DNA of 64,000 nucleotides from Nonomuraea africana (lineage in GTDB: Bacteria; Actinomycetota; Actinomycetes; Streptosporangiales; Streptosporangiaceae), in the NCBI RefSeq assembly GCF_014873535.1, contig NZ_JADBEF010000001.1:5642001-5706000 (forward strand), read 5' to 3'. Positions within the stretch are counted from its first letter, which is position 1, and each line of letters begins with the position of its first letter. Shown here piece by piece: positions 23,930 to 31,471 of the stretch. Position numbers and translations under genes: made by a program. The notes under the pieces were generated by a model. It was not told where the DNA came from. It saw only the letters and a program-made list of their open reading frames with translations, and did no database searches.

Positions 23930-25063
23930 GTGTCCGCTACCGGTCTCTGGCTCATCGGAGCCCGCGGTTCTGTCGCTACAACGGTCGTGGCCGGAGCCGC
24001 GGCGATCAGGTCGGGACTGCTGCCTCCCCAGGGATGCGTGGCCGAGTCGCTGCCACCCTGCGGGTTACCCGGCATCGGCGAGCTGATGTTCGGCGGGCAC
24101 GACATCGCCTCGATCTCATTGCGCAAGCGGGCCGAGCGGTTGAGCGAGGCGGGAGTGATCCCCCCGGCCCTGCCCGCCCTGCTGGCCGATGAGCTCGACG
24201 CCGCCGAGGCGGAGATCAGGCCCGGATACTCCCGCGAAGGCGGACAGGCCGCGGCCGCGGCCCGCCTCGCCGGCGACCTGATCTCCTTCCGCGACCGGCA
24301 CGGTCTCGACAGGGTCGTGGTGGTGGATGTGTCCTCTACCGAGCCGCCCGTGACGTGGCGGCCCGAGTTCGCCGATCTCGGGGCGCTGGAGACGGCGCTG
24401 GCCGGTGGGGCCGAGGTGCTGCCGCCCAGCTCGCTCTACGCCTACGCGGCCTTCCGCGCGGGGTGCGGCTACGTGGCGTTCACGCCTTCGGCGGGGCCCG
24501 CGCTCCCCGCGCTCGAGGAGCTGGCGGCGGCCGAGTGCCTGCCGTACGCGGGAAGGGACGGCAAGACCGGCGAGACGCTGGTGAAGAGCGCGCTCGCGCC
24601 GATGTTCGCGGGCAGGGGGCTCAAGGTCCGCTCGTGGTCGGGACTCAACCTGCTGGGCGGCGGCGACGGGGCGACGCTGGCCGATCCCTCCGCGCGGCAG
24701 AGCAAGGAGGTCTCGAAGGACAGGACGGTGCCGGGCATCCTCGGCAGGGAGGTCGAGGGGCGGACCCACATCGACTACGTGGCCGACCTCGGCGAGTGGA
24801 AGACGGCATGGGACCACGTCACCTTCGAGGGCTTCATGGGGGTGCGGATGACCCTGCAGTTCACCTGGCAGGGCTGCGACTCCGCGCTGGCCGCCCCGCT
24901 GGTGCTCGACCTGGCGCGGCTGGTGGCCAGGGCGCACGAGCGCGGGCGCACGGGAGTGCTGGGCGAGCTGGGCTACTTCTTCAAGGACCCGCTCGGCGGC
25001 GACGAGCACGCGCTGGCCGTCCAGTACGAGCGGCTGCGCACCTTCGCCGAGGCGCTGGCGTGA
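23930..25063 (+). CDS. Inositol-3-phosphate synthase family protein of the Ebo-type operon
   Basis: 377 residues. The NAD-binding motif WLIGARGSVATTVVAG opens the protein. Later MIPS-type blocks are GRDGKTGETLVKSALAP, SWSGLNLLGGGDGATL and GFMGVRMTLQFTWQGCDS. Authentic synthases make 1L-myo-inositol 1-phosphate from glucose 6-phosphate via NAD and an internal aldol step. This homologue differs in the NNDG region (GGGDG here), so a related cyclitol phosphate is possible. GTG 23930 was chosen because GGGAGG lies 6 nt upstream, rather than ATG 23912. It is the first gene of the operon and overlaps the prenyltransferase start (GTGA). Confidence 0.85.
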   Translation: MSATGLWLIGARGSVATTVVAGAAAIRSGLLPPQGCVAESLPPCGLPGIGELMFGGHDIASISLRKRAERLSEAGVIPPALPALLADELDAAEAEIRPGYSREGGQAAAAARLAGDLISFRDRHGLDRVVVVDVSSTEPPVTWRPEFADLGALETALAGGAEVLPPSSLYAYAAFRAGCGYVAFTPSAGPALPALEELAAAECLPYAGRDGKTGETLVKSALAPMFAGRGLKVRSWSGLNLLGGGDGATLADPSARQSKEVSKDRTVPGILGREVEGRTHIDYVADLGEWKTAWDHVTFEGFMGVRMTLQFTWQGCDSALAAPLVLDLARLVARAHERGRTGVLGELGYFFKDPLGGDEHALAVQYERLRTFAEALA

Positions 25064-25878
25064 GGGCGTGGCTGGAGCTGGTCAGGGCGCCCGCCGCGCT
25101 GTCCGTGCCGGGTGACACCATGGCCGGCGCGGCGGCCGCGGGCAGGGCGGCGAGCCCGGCGCGGGCGCTGTCGTCCGTCCTCCTCTACTGGGCGGGCATG
25201 GCACTCAACGACTGGTCCGACCGGCACGCCGACGCCGTCGAGCGGCCCGAGCGGCCGATCCCCTCCGGCAGGGTCGCCCCGAACCAGGCGCTCGCGGTGG
25301 CGGCCGGGCTGACCTGCGCGGGCCTGCTGACGGCCGCCGCCGGCGACGGCAGGCGCGGGCTCATGCTCGCGGGCCTGCTCGCGGGCGCGGTGTGGGCCTA
25401 CGACCTGCGGCTCAAGCACACGCCCGCGGGCCCTGCCGCGATGGCCACCTGCCGCCTGCTCGACGTCATGTTCGGCGCAGGCGGCTCGATGAAGGCCGCG
25501 CCCGCCGCGCTGGCCATCGCCGCCCACACCTACGGGATCAGCGTCCTCGGCCGCGCCGAGGTGAAGGGCGCCACGCCCTCCACCGTGGCGGGCGCCGTGG
25601 CCGCCACCGCCACCGCCGCCGCGCTGACCGCGCTCTCCCGCCCGTCCGCGGCCCCGCTGCTGGCCGGCTACCTGGGAGCGGCGCTCCCCTCCCAGGCCGC
25701 GCTGCGCTCCGACCCCGGCCCCGATCACGTACGGCAGGCCGTACGGCACGGCATCATGGCCCTCATCCCCCTCCAGGCCGCCACGGTCGCCGGGCACGGC
25801 AGGCCCGTCCAGGCCGCGGCGCTCCTGGCCACCGGGCCCGCGGGCGGCCTGCTGTCCAGGCGGATGGCGACCTCATGA
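25060..25878 (+). CDS. eboC: UbiA-family prenyltransferase (EboC-like)
   Basis: 272-residue membrane protein with about eight hydrophobic segments. The first Asp-rich motif is NDWSDRHADAVERPERPIPS near residue 48, the NDxxDxxxD motif of UbiA prenyltransferases. The second acidic region is YDLRLKHTPAG near 113 and RLLDVMFG near 132. The enzyme should join a polyprenyl diphosphate to a polar acceptor at the membrane. In this operon the acceptor is probably the cyclitol or sugar phosphate made by the neighbouring soluble enzymes (inference). Similar proteins sit beside inositol-phosphate-synthase genes in Streptomyces. Coupled by 4-nt overlaps on both sides. Confidence 0.83.
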   Translation: MRAWLELVRAPAALSVPGDTMAGAAAAGRAASPARALSSVLLYWAGMALNDWSDRHADAVERPERPIPSGRVAPNQALAVAAGLTCAGLLTAAAGDGRRGLMLAGLLAGAVWAYDLRLKHTPAGPAAMATCRLLDVMFGAGGSMKAAPAALAIAAHTYGISVLGRAEVKGATPSTVAGAVAATATAAALTALSRPSAAPLLAGYLGAALPSQAALRSDPGPDHVRQAVRHGIMALIPLQAATVAGHGRPVQAAALLATGPAGGLLSRRMATS

Positions 25879-26705
25879 ACTGGGCCTACTGCACCAACGG
25901 CTTCCGCGACCACCGGTTGCCCGAGGCGCTGGCCGTACTGGCCGACCTCGGCTACTCCGGCGCCGCCATCACGCTCGACCACGGCCACCTCGACCCCTAT
26001 TCAGCCGGGCTGGCGGCCGAGGTGGCGCGCACCGCCAAGCTGCTCGGCGAGCTCGGCCTCGGCGCGGTCGTCGAGACCGGCGGCCGCTACACGCTCGACC
26101 CGTGGCGCAAGCACCACCCGACGCTGCTCGGCGACGACGCCTGGCGCAGGGCCGACTACCTGCGCAGGGCCATGCGGGTCGCCGCCGACCTCGGCGCTCC
26201 CGTCGTGCACCTGTGGAGCGGGGCGAGGCCAGACGACCTCCCCGAAGAGCGCGCGTGGGAGCGGCTGACCGGGTGGTGCGAGAGCCTGCTCGACGACGCC
26301 GACGCGGTGGGCGTCACGCTCGCCTTCGAGCCCGAGCCGGGGATGCTGGTCGAGGACCTGGCCGGGTACGAGCGGCTGCGCGGCGAGCTCGGCGGGCATC
26401 CGCGCTTCGGGCTCACGCTCGACCTCGGGCACTGCCGCTGCCTGGAGGAGCAGGACGTGCCCGCCTGCGTGCGCAGGGCGCTGCCGTACCTGGCGCACGT
26501 GCAGATCGAGGACATGCGGCGAGGCGTGCACGAGCACCTGGAGTTCGGCGAGGGCGAGATCGACTTCCCGCCGGTACTGGCCGCGCTGCGCGGCTACGAG
26601 GGACAGGTGGCCGTCGAGCTGGCCAGGCACGGCCATGCCGCTCCCGAGGTCGCCAGGCGCTCGATCGACTTCCTGAGGAGGGCACATGCGGGACTGGACG
26701 GCTGA
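25875..26705 (+). CDS. Sugar phosphate isomerase/epimerase-like TIM-barrel protein
   Basis: 276 residues. MNWAYCTNGFRDHRLPEALA starts a xylose-isomerase-like barrel. Metal-binding acidic and His residues appear in LAFEPEPGMLVED near residue 153, LTLDLGHCRCLEE near 181, AHVQIEDMRRGVHEH near 206 and VAVELARHGH near 247. The YCTN and FEPEPG motifs are shared with EboE, encoded three genes later, suggesting that the two barrels act on related intermediates. ATGA overlap with the prenyltransferase gene; its 3' end overlaps eboA by 20 nt. Confidence 0.82.
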   Translation: MNWAYCTNGFRDHRLPEALAVLADLGYSGAAITLDHGHLDPYSAGLAAEVARTAKLLGELGLGAVVETGGRYTLDPWRKHHPTLLGDDAWRRADYLRRAMRVAADLGAPVVHLWSGARPDDLPEERAWERLTGWCESLLDDADAVGVTLAFEPEPGMLVEDLAGYERLRGELGGHPRFGLTLDLGHCRCLEEQDVPACVRRALPYLAHVQIEDMRRGVHEHLEFGEGEIDFPPVLAALRGYEGQVAVELARHGHAAPEVARRSIDFLRRAHAGLDG

Positions 26706-27165
26706 GGCCGTACGACAGGTGAAGGACGACCCCGGCGCGGCGCACCGGCTCTTCCCCGGGGCGGCGCGGCTGGGCGGCCCTTCGGCCAGGATGGCCCTGC
26801 TGCGGCAGGTGGACGCGGAGACGGTCGCCCAGCTGTACCGGCGCGGCGACGCGGGCGAGCGCCTCGCGGTGCTGGAGGCGCTGCCCGAACTCGACCTCGG
26901 TGACGCGGCGGTGCCGCTGGTGGAGGACGCGCTGCGCACCAACGACGCCAGGCTGGTGGCCGCGGCGCTCGGCCCCTACGCGGCCCGCTGGCTGGACCCG
27001 CACACCTACCGGCACGCGGTGCTGAAGTGCGTGTTCATGTCCATCCCGCTCGCCGGGCTCGACGTCCGGCTCGACGAGGAGCTGATCGCGATGCTCGCCG
27101 CCTTCGCCGAGGAACGGCGGGCCGCCGGGCGCGAGGTGCCCGCCGACGTGCTGGAGAGGATCTGA
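26686..27165 (+). CDS. eboA: EboA-like protein
   Basis: 159-residue all-helical protein of the EboA family. The conserved core is LGPYAARWLDPHTYRHAVLK followed by CVFMSIPLAGLD, near residues 95-125. The biochemical activity of EboA is unknown. In cyanobacteria the ebo genes are required for export of the scytonemin monomer to the periplasm. The start lies inside the preceding gene, and its stop overlaps the next start (TGATG), so it is firmly part of the operon. Confidence 0.85.
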   Translation: MRDWTAEAVRQVKDDPGAAHRLFPGAARLGGPSARMALLRQVDAETVAQLYRRGDAGERLAVLEALPELDLGDAAVPLVEDALRTNDARLVAAALGPYAARWLDPHTYRHAVLKCVFMSIPLAGLDVRLDEELIAMLAAFAEERRAAGREVPADVLERI

Positions 27166-27992
27166 TGCGCATCTTCGACCCCCACATCCACATGACCTCC
27201 AGGACCACCGACGACTACGCCCGCATGCACGACGCGGGGGTGCGCGCGGTGGTCGAGCCCGCCTTCTGGCTCGGGCAGCCGCGCACCAACGTCGGCAGCT
27301 TCCTCGACTACTTCGACTCACTGCTGGGCTGGGAGCCCTACCGGGCGGCCCAGCACGGCATCCGCCACCTGTGCGCGCTCGCGCTCAACCCCAAGGAGGC
27401 CAACGACCCCCGCTGCCTGCCCGTCCTGGACGAGCTGCCCCGCTACCTGCTCAAGGAGTCGGTGGTGGCGGTCGGCGAGGTGGGCTACGACTCGATGACG
27501 CCGGCGGAGGACAAGGCGTTCGAGGCGCAGCTGGCCATGGCGGTGGAGCACGACCTGCCGGTGCTCGTGCACACCCCGCACCGCGACAAGGCCGCGGGCA
27601 CGAGACGCACGCTCGACGTGGTCAAGGGCCTGCCGCCCGAGCGCGTGCTGATCGACCACCTCAACGAGGTCACCGTGGGCATGGTCGCCGACTCCGGCTG
27701 CTGGATGGGCTTCTCGATCTATCCGGACACCAAGATGGACCCCGGCCGGATGGTGGCGATCCTGAAGGAGTACGGCACCGAGCGCGTGCTGGTGAACTCG
27801 GCCGCCGACTGGGGCCGCAGCGATCCGCTGCGCACCCGCGCCGTGGGAGAGGCGATGCTCGCCTCGGGCTTCACCTCCGCCCAGGTGACCCAGGTGCTGT
27901 GGGACAACCCCGTCGCCTTCTACCACGCCGACGTGGAGGGCCCCGACCTGGGCGACGACTACGCGGGCAACACGATCAAGCGGGGTGGCTGA
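27165..27992 (+). CDS. eboB: TatD-family metal hydrolase (EboB-like)
   Basis: 275 residues, amidohydrolase-type TIM barrel. Metal ligands are visible as DPHIHM at residue 5, VVAVGEVGYDS near 102, PVLVHTPHRDK near 134, LIDHLNE near 165 and NSAADWGRSDPL near 207. TatD proteins are divalent-metal hydrolases, some with DNase activity; within ebo operons the substrate is expected to be a small metabolite. Coupled to EboA by TGATG and to EboE by TGATG. Confidence 0.87.
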   Translation: MRIFDPHIHMTSRTTDDYARMHDAGVRAVVEPAFWLGQPRTNVGSFLDYFDSLLGWEPYRAAQHGIRHLCALALNPKEANDPRCLPVLDELPRYLLKESVVAVGEVGYDSMTPAEDKAFEAQLAMAVEHDLPVLVHTPHRDKAAGTRRTLDVVKGLPPERVLIDHLNEVTVGMVADSGCWMGFSIYPDTKMDPGRMVAILKEYGTERVLVNSAADWGRSDPLRTRAVGEAMLASGFTSAQVTQVLWDNPVAFYHADVEGPDLGDDYAGNTIKRGG

Positions 27993-29056
27993 TGCGCTTC
28001 CTACATCCCGGCGGCTCCACCGTCCACCTGGCCTACTGCACGAACGTCCATCCCGCCGAGGACCTGGACGGCATCCACGCCCAGCTGCAGGGCTTCTCGG
28101 CCAGGGTCCGCTCGCTGCTCGGCGTGGCCCGGCTGGGGCTGGGGCTCTGGCTGCCCGTGGGAGCGGCCAGGGCGCTGGTCGCCGACCACCACGAGCTCGT
28201 CCGGCTGCGCGCCGCGCTCGACTCGCACGGCCTCGAGGTCGTCACCCTCAACGGCTTCCCCTACCAGGGCTTCCAGCAGGAGGTGGTCAAGCACAGGGTC
28301 TACGTTCCCGACTGGTCCGCACCCGAGCGGCTGCGCCACACGCTCGACCTGGCCGCGATCCTGGCCTTCCTGCTGCCCGACGACGTCACCGAGGGCTCGA
28401 TCTCGACGCTCCCCCTCGCCTGGCGCACCGCAGGGGCGCCGACCGGGCAGCTCGGCCGCCTGGTCCGCGGGCTGCGCGAGGTGGCCGAGCGCACCGGCAA
28501 GACGATCAGGATCGCCTTCGAGCCCGAGCCAGGCTGCGTCATCGAGAACACCGCCCAGGCCGCCGCACTCCTACCGCGCGACGACCTGCTCGGCGTGTGC
28601 CTGGACGCCTGCCACCTGGCCGTCGGGTTCGAGGGCCTCGACTTCGGCGACCTGCCGATCGTCAAGCTCCAGGCCTCGTGCGCGCTGGAGACCCCGCCGG
28701 GGGCGCAGGGGGCGCTCGCGGCCTACGACGAGGCGCGCTTCCTGCACCAGACCCGGTGCGACTCCGGATACGCCGACGACCTGGACGAGGCGCTGGCGCG
28801 CCTGCCGTACGGCGAGAGGTGGCGCACCCACTTCCACATGCCGCTGCACGCCGCGCCGCCGCCCCCGCTGACGACCACGGCGGGATACCTGCGCGAGCTG
28901 ATGGCGGCGGTCCTGGCCGCCCCCTCGACCAGGCACGTCGAGGTCGAGACCTACACCTGGACCGTGCTCGACGAGCCCGACGTCATCGGCGGGATCGCCG
29001 CCGAACTCGACTGGATGCGGCACGAGCTGGCCGCGCTCGGACTGAAGGAGCTGTGA
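27992..29056 (+). CDS. eboE: Metabolite traffic protein EboE
   Basis: 354 residues, xylose-isomerase-like TIM barrel with the EboE features. VHLAYCTNVHPAEDLDGIHA is at the N-terminus. GLGLWLPVGAARAL is near residue 48, TLNGFPYQGFQQEVVKHRVY near 84 and IAFEPEPGCVIEN near 172. LGVCLDACHLAVGFE is near 195 and EVETYTWTVL near 317. EboE is one of the diagnostic proteins of the ebo system. Its reaction is not established. Coupled on both sides by TGATG overlaps. Confidence 0.9.
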   Translation: MRFLHPGGSTVHLAYCTNVHPAEDLDGIHAQLQGFSARVRSLLGVARLGLGLWLPVGAARALVADHHELVRLRAALDSHGLEVVTLNGFPYQGFQQEVVKHRVYVPDWSAPERLRHTLDLAAILAFLLPDDVTEGSISTLPLAWRTAGAPTGQLGRLVRGLREVAERTGKTIRIAFEPEPGCVIENTAQAAALLPRDDLLGVCLDACHLAVGFEGLDFGDLPIVKLQASCALETPPGAQGALAAYDEARFLHQTRCDSGYADDLDEALARLPYGERWRTHFHMPLHAAPPPPLTTTAGYLRELMAAVLAAPSTRHVEVETYTWTVLDEPDVIGGIAAELDWMRHELAALGLKEL

Positions 29057-30366
29057 TGCCGCCGCTCGTCGTGATCAACGTGGTCGGGCTGACCCCGCGC
29101 CTGCTCGCGCACATGCCGCGAGTGTCGAAGGTCGGCGCCGCGGCGGCGCTGCGGCCCGTGCTGCCCGCCGTCACCTGCTCGGTGCAGGCCACCCTGCTCA
29201 CCGGCACGCTCCCCCGCGAGCACGGGATCGTCGGCAACGGCTGGTACTTCAGGGACCTCGGCGAGATCCTCCTGTGGCGCCAGCACAACGCGCTGATCCA
29301 GGGCGGCCAGCTCTGGGACTCGGTGCCCGGACTGCGCACCGCCAACGTCTGCTGGTGGTACGCCATGGGCGCCGCCTCGGACCTGCTCGTCACCCCGCGC
29401 CCGATCTACCACGCGGACGGCCGCAAGTCCCCCGACTGCTACACCAGGCCGCCCTCGCTCCACGACGAGCTGCCGCCCTTCCCGCTGTTCAGCTACTGGG
29501 GTCCGGGGGCGGGCATCGCCGCCACCGAGTGGATCGTCGGCGCCTCGCGCCACATCCTGCGCGCGCACCGCCCCGACCTGCTCATGGTCTACGTCCCGCA
29601 CCTCGACTACGACCTGCAGCGGCACGGCCCCGACGGGCCCGAGGCGGTCGACGCGGCCAGGGCCGTGGACGCGGCGCTCGCTCCCCTGCTGGCGGAGGAG
29701 GCCACCTTCGTCGTGCTGTCGGAGTACGGCATCACGGCCGCCACCAGGCCAGTCGACGTCAACCGCGCCCTGCGCTCGGCCGGGCTGCTGGAGGTCTACA
29801 CGCAGGCGGGGATGGAGTACCTCGACCCATGGGCCTCCAGGGCCTTCGCCGTGGCCGATCACCAGGTGGCCCACCTCTACGTCCGCGACCCGGCCGACCT
29901 GCCGCTGGCCCGCAAGGTGGTCGCCGAGCTGCCCGGCGTCGACGAGGTGCTGGACGAGGCGGGGAAGGCGGCGTACGGCCTGGACCACGCGCGTTCGGGC
30001 GAGCTGGTCGCCGTCGCCGAGCCCGACGCCTGGTTCACCTACTACTACTGGCTCTCCGACGAGCGCGCCCCCGACTTCGCCCGGCTGGTCGACATCCACC
30101 GCAAGCCGGGCTATGACCCCGCCGAGCTGTTCATGGACCCGGCCGATCCCTTCGTCAAGGCCCGCGCGGGCCTGGCCCTGGCCCGCAAGAAGCTCGGCTT
30201 CCGCTACACGATGTCCGTCGTGCCGCTCGACCCCTCGCCCGTCCGCGGCAGCCATGGCCGCCTGCCCGACTCACCGGCGGACGGTCCCGTCCTGCTGGGC
30301 CCCTTCGACCGCGACGCCTACGCCGCCACGGAGGTGAAGGGGCTACTCGAAGGGCTCCTGCGCTAG
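29056..30366 (+). CDS. eboF: Nucleotide pyrophosphatase/phosphodiesterase family protein (EboF-like)
   Basis: 436 residues of the alkaline-phosphatase superfamily. The probable Thr nucleophile lies in PAVTCSVQATLLTG near residue 41 followed by GIVGNGWYF. Metal ligands are in YVPHLDYDLQRHGPD near 183, VLSEYGI near 222 and ADHQVAHLY near 270. It should hydrolyse phosphodiester or phosphomonoester bonds. No signal peptide is visible, so it is probably cytosolic. It is the last gene of the operon; its TAG stop shares a CTAG tetranucleotide with the stop of the convergent kinase gene. Confidence 0.88.
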   Translation: MPPLVVINVVGLTPRLLAHMPRVSKVGAAAALRPVLPAVTCSVQATLLTGTLPREHGIVGNGWYFRDLGEILLWRQHNALIQGGQLWDSVPGLRTANVCWWYAMGAASDLLVTPRPIYHADGRKSPDCYTRPPSLHDELPPFPLFSYWGPGAGIAATEWIVGASRHILRAHRPDLLMVYVPHLDYDLQRHGPDGPEAVDAARAVDAALAPLLAEEATFVVLSEYGITAATRPVDVNRALRSAGLLEVYTQAGMEYLDPWASRAFAVADHQVAHLYVRDPADLPLARKVVAELPGVDEVLDEAGKAAYGLDHARSGELVAVAEPDAWFTYYYWLSDERAPDFARLVDIHRKPGYDPAELFMDPADPFVKARAGLALARKKLGFRYTMSVVPLDPSPVRGSHGRLPDSPADGPVLLGPFDRDAYAATEVKGLLEGLLR

Positions 30367-31406
30367 AGGCCCCTGCCGATGTCCGCGATGAACCTGGCCA
30401 GCCCCGCCCTCCTGCGGAACAGCTCGTGCAGCTCGGGCGTGGGCGGCTCGCCGAGCCGCTCGAACGGCAGCGCCGTCCACGCGCTGCACAGCACCAGCGT
30501 GGCCGCGTAGCCGAAGGCCACGTCGGCGGGGGCGAAGCCCGAGCCCTCGACGTAGGCGGCCTCGATCGCCTCGTGCACGGCGGGCAGCTCGGCGGCCGTG
30601 AGCTCGCCGGTGTGCGCCCTGCCGACCAGGAGCTGGCCCAGGTCGAAGCCCGCGCTCGCCGGGTAGGGCCAGCTCCAGTCGATCGCCACGAACTCCGCCG
30701 AGCCGTCGGCGGGCACGAGCAGGTTGGCGGGGCAGGCGTCGCCGTGCGAGAGCGCGTGCGGCAGCTCACCGACGGCCTCGATGAGCGGCTCGACCCGGTC
30801 GGCCAGCGCCATCAGGTCCGCGCGGAGCAGCGGGTCGGCGTGCGCGGCCACCAGCGGGTGCCGCCAGAGGTCGGGGTCGCGCAGCGCCGGGAGGAACACG
30901 TGCCGGAGCGGCCCGTCCGCGTAGTGGCGCAGCCCGAGGTTGGGCCCCGTGGCGGGATGCATGGCGGCCAGCTCGCCCAGCAGCCTGGCGGCGGCGCGGT
31001 AGCGGCCGAGGTCCCACGGCGCGGCGTCGACCGCCACGTCCTCCAGCCACATCACGTACCGCTCGTCGCCCAGGTCCTCCAGGTGGTACAGGCGGGGCAG
31101 GCGCAGTCCCTTGGGCAGTTCCATCCCCGACAGGTAGACGTCGAGGTCGGCACGCCAGGGGAAGTTGGCGATCGCCGCCTGCCTGACATCGTCGGGCACG
31201 GACGCGATGCCGGGCCAGTGCCGCATCGATCTGATCGACTTCACGACGAACGACCAGGGCGCGCCGGACGTGGTGGTGCCGCTGACCCGGCGCAGCGAGA
31301 CGGTGGACAGCGCGCCCGAGGGGTGCGCGACCGGCTCGGAGCGACGCGCGGCGATCCTCGCGGTGGGATCACCCAGACTCCGTCTCACCAAGTCCGTGAC
31401 ATCCAT
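30363..31406 (-). CDS. Aminoglycoside-phosphotransferase-fold kinase
   Basis: 347 residues. APH-family signatures are the catalytic loop ALSHGDACPANLLV near residue 228 and the metal-binding AIDWSWP near 248 (in place of DFD/DWE). VMWLEDVAVD near 122 is the hinge region. Such proteins phosphorylate antibiotics, sugars or other small molecules; the acceptor cannot be read. ATG 31406 is preferred over TTG 31430. It is divergent from the LAL regulator gene and its 3' end touches that of eboF. Confidence 0.8.
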   Translation of the reverse strand: MDVTDLVRRSLGDPTARIAARRSEPVAHPSGALSTVSLRRVSGTTTSGAPWSFVVKSIRSMRHWPGIASVPDDVRQAAIANFPWRADLDVYLSGMELPKGLRLPRLYHLEDLGDERYVMWLEDVAVDAAPWDLGRYRAAARLLGELAAMHPATGPNLGLRHYADGPLRHVFLPALRDPDLWRHPLVAAHADPLLRADLMALADRVEPLIEAVGELPHALSHGDACPANLLVPADGSAEFVAIDWSWPYPASAGFDLGQLLVGRAHTGELTAAELPAVHEAIEAAYVEGSGFAPADVAFGYAATLVLCSAWTALPFERLGEPPTPELHELFRRRAGLARFIADIGRGL

Positions 31407-31471
31407 GGTCCGACCCTGCTCTCCCCGCAATCCCCTCGCATGAGTACGGGCTACTCAAATACCCTTCCAGG

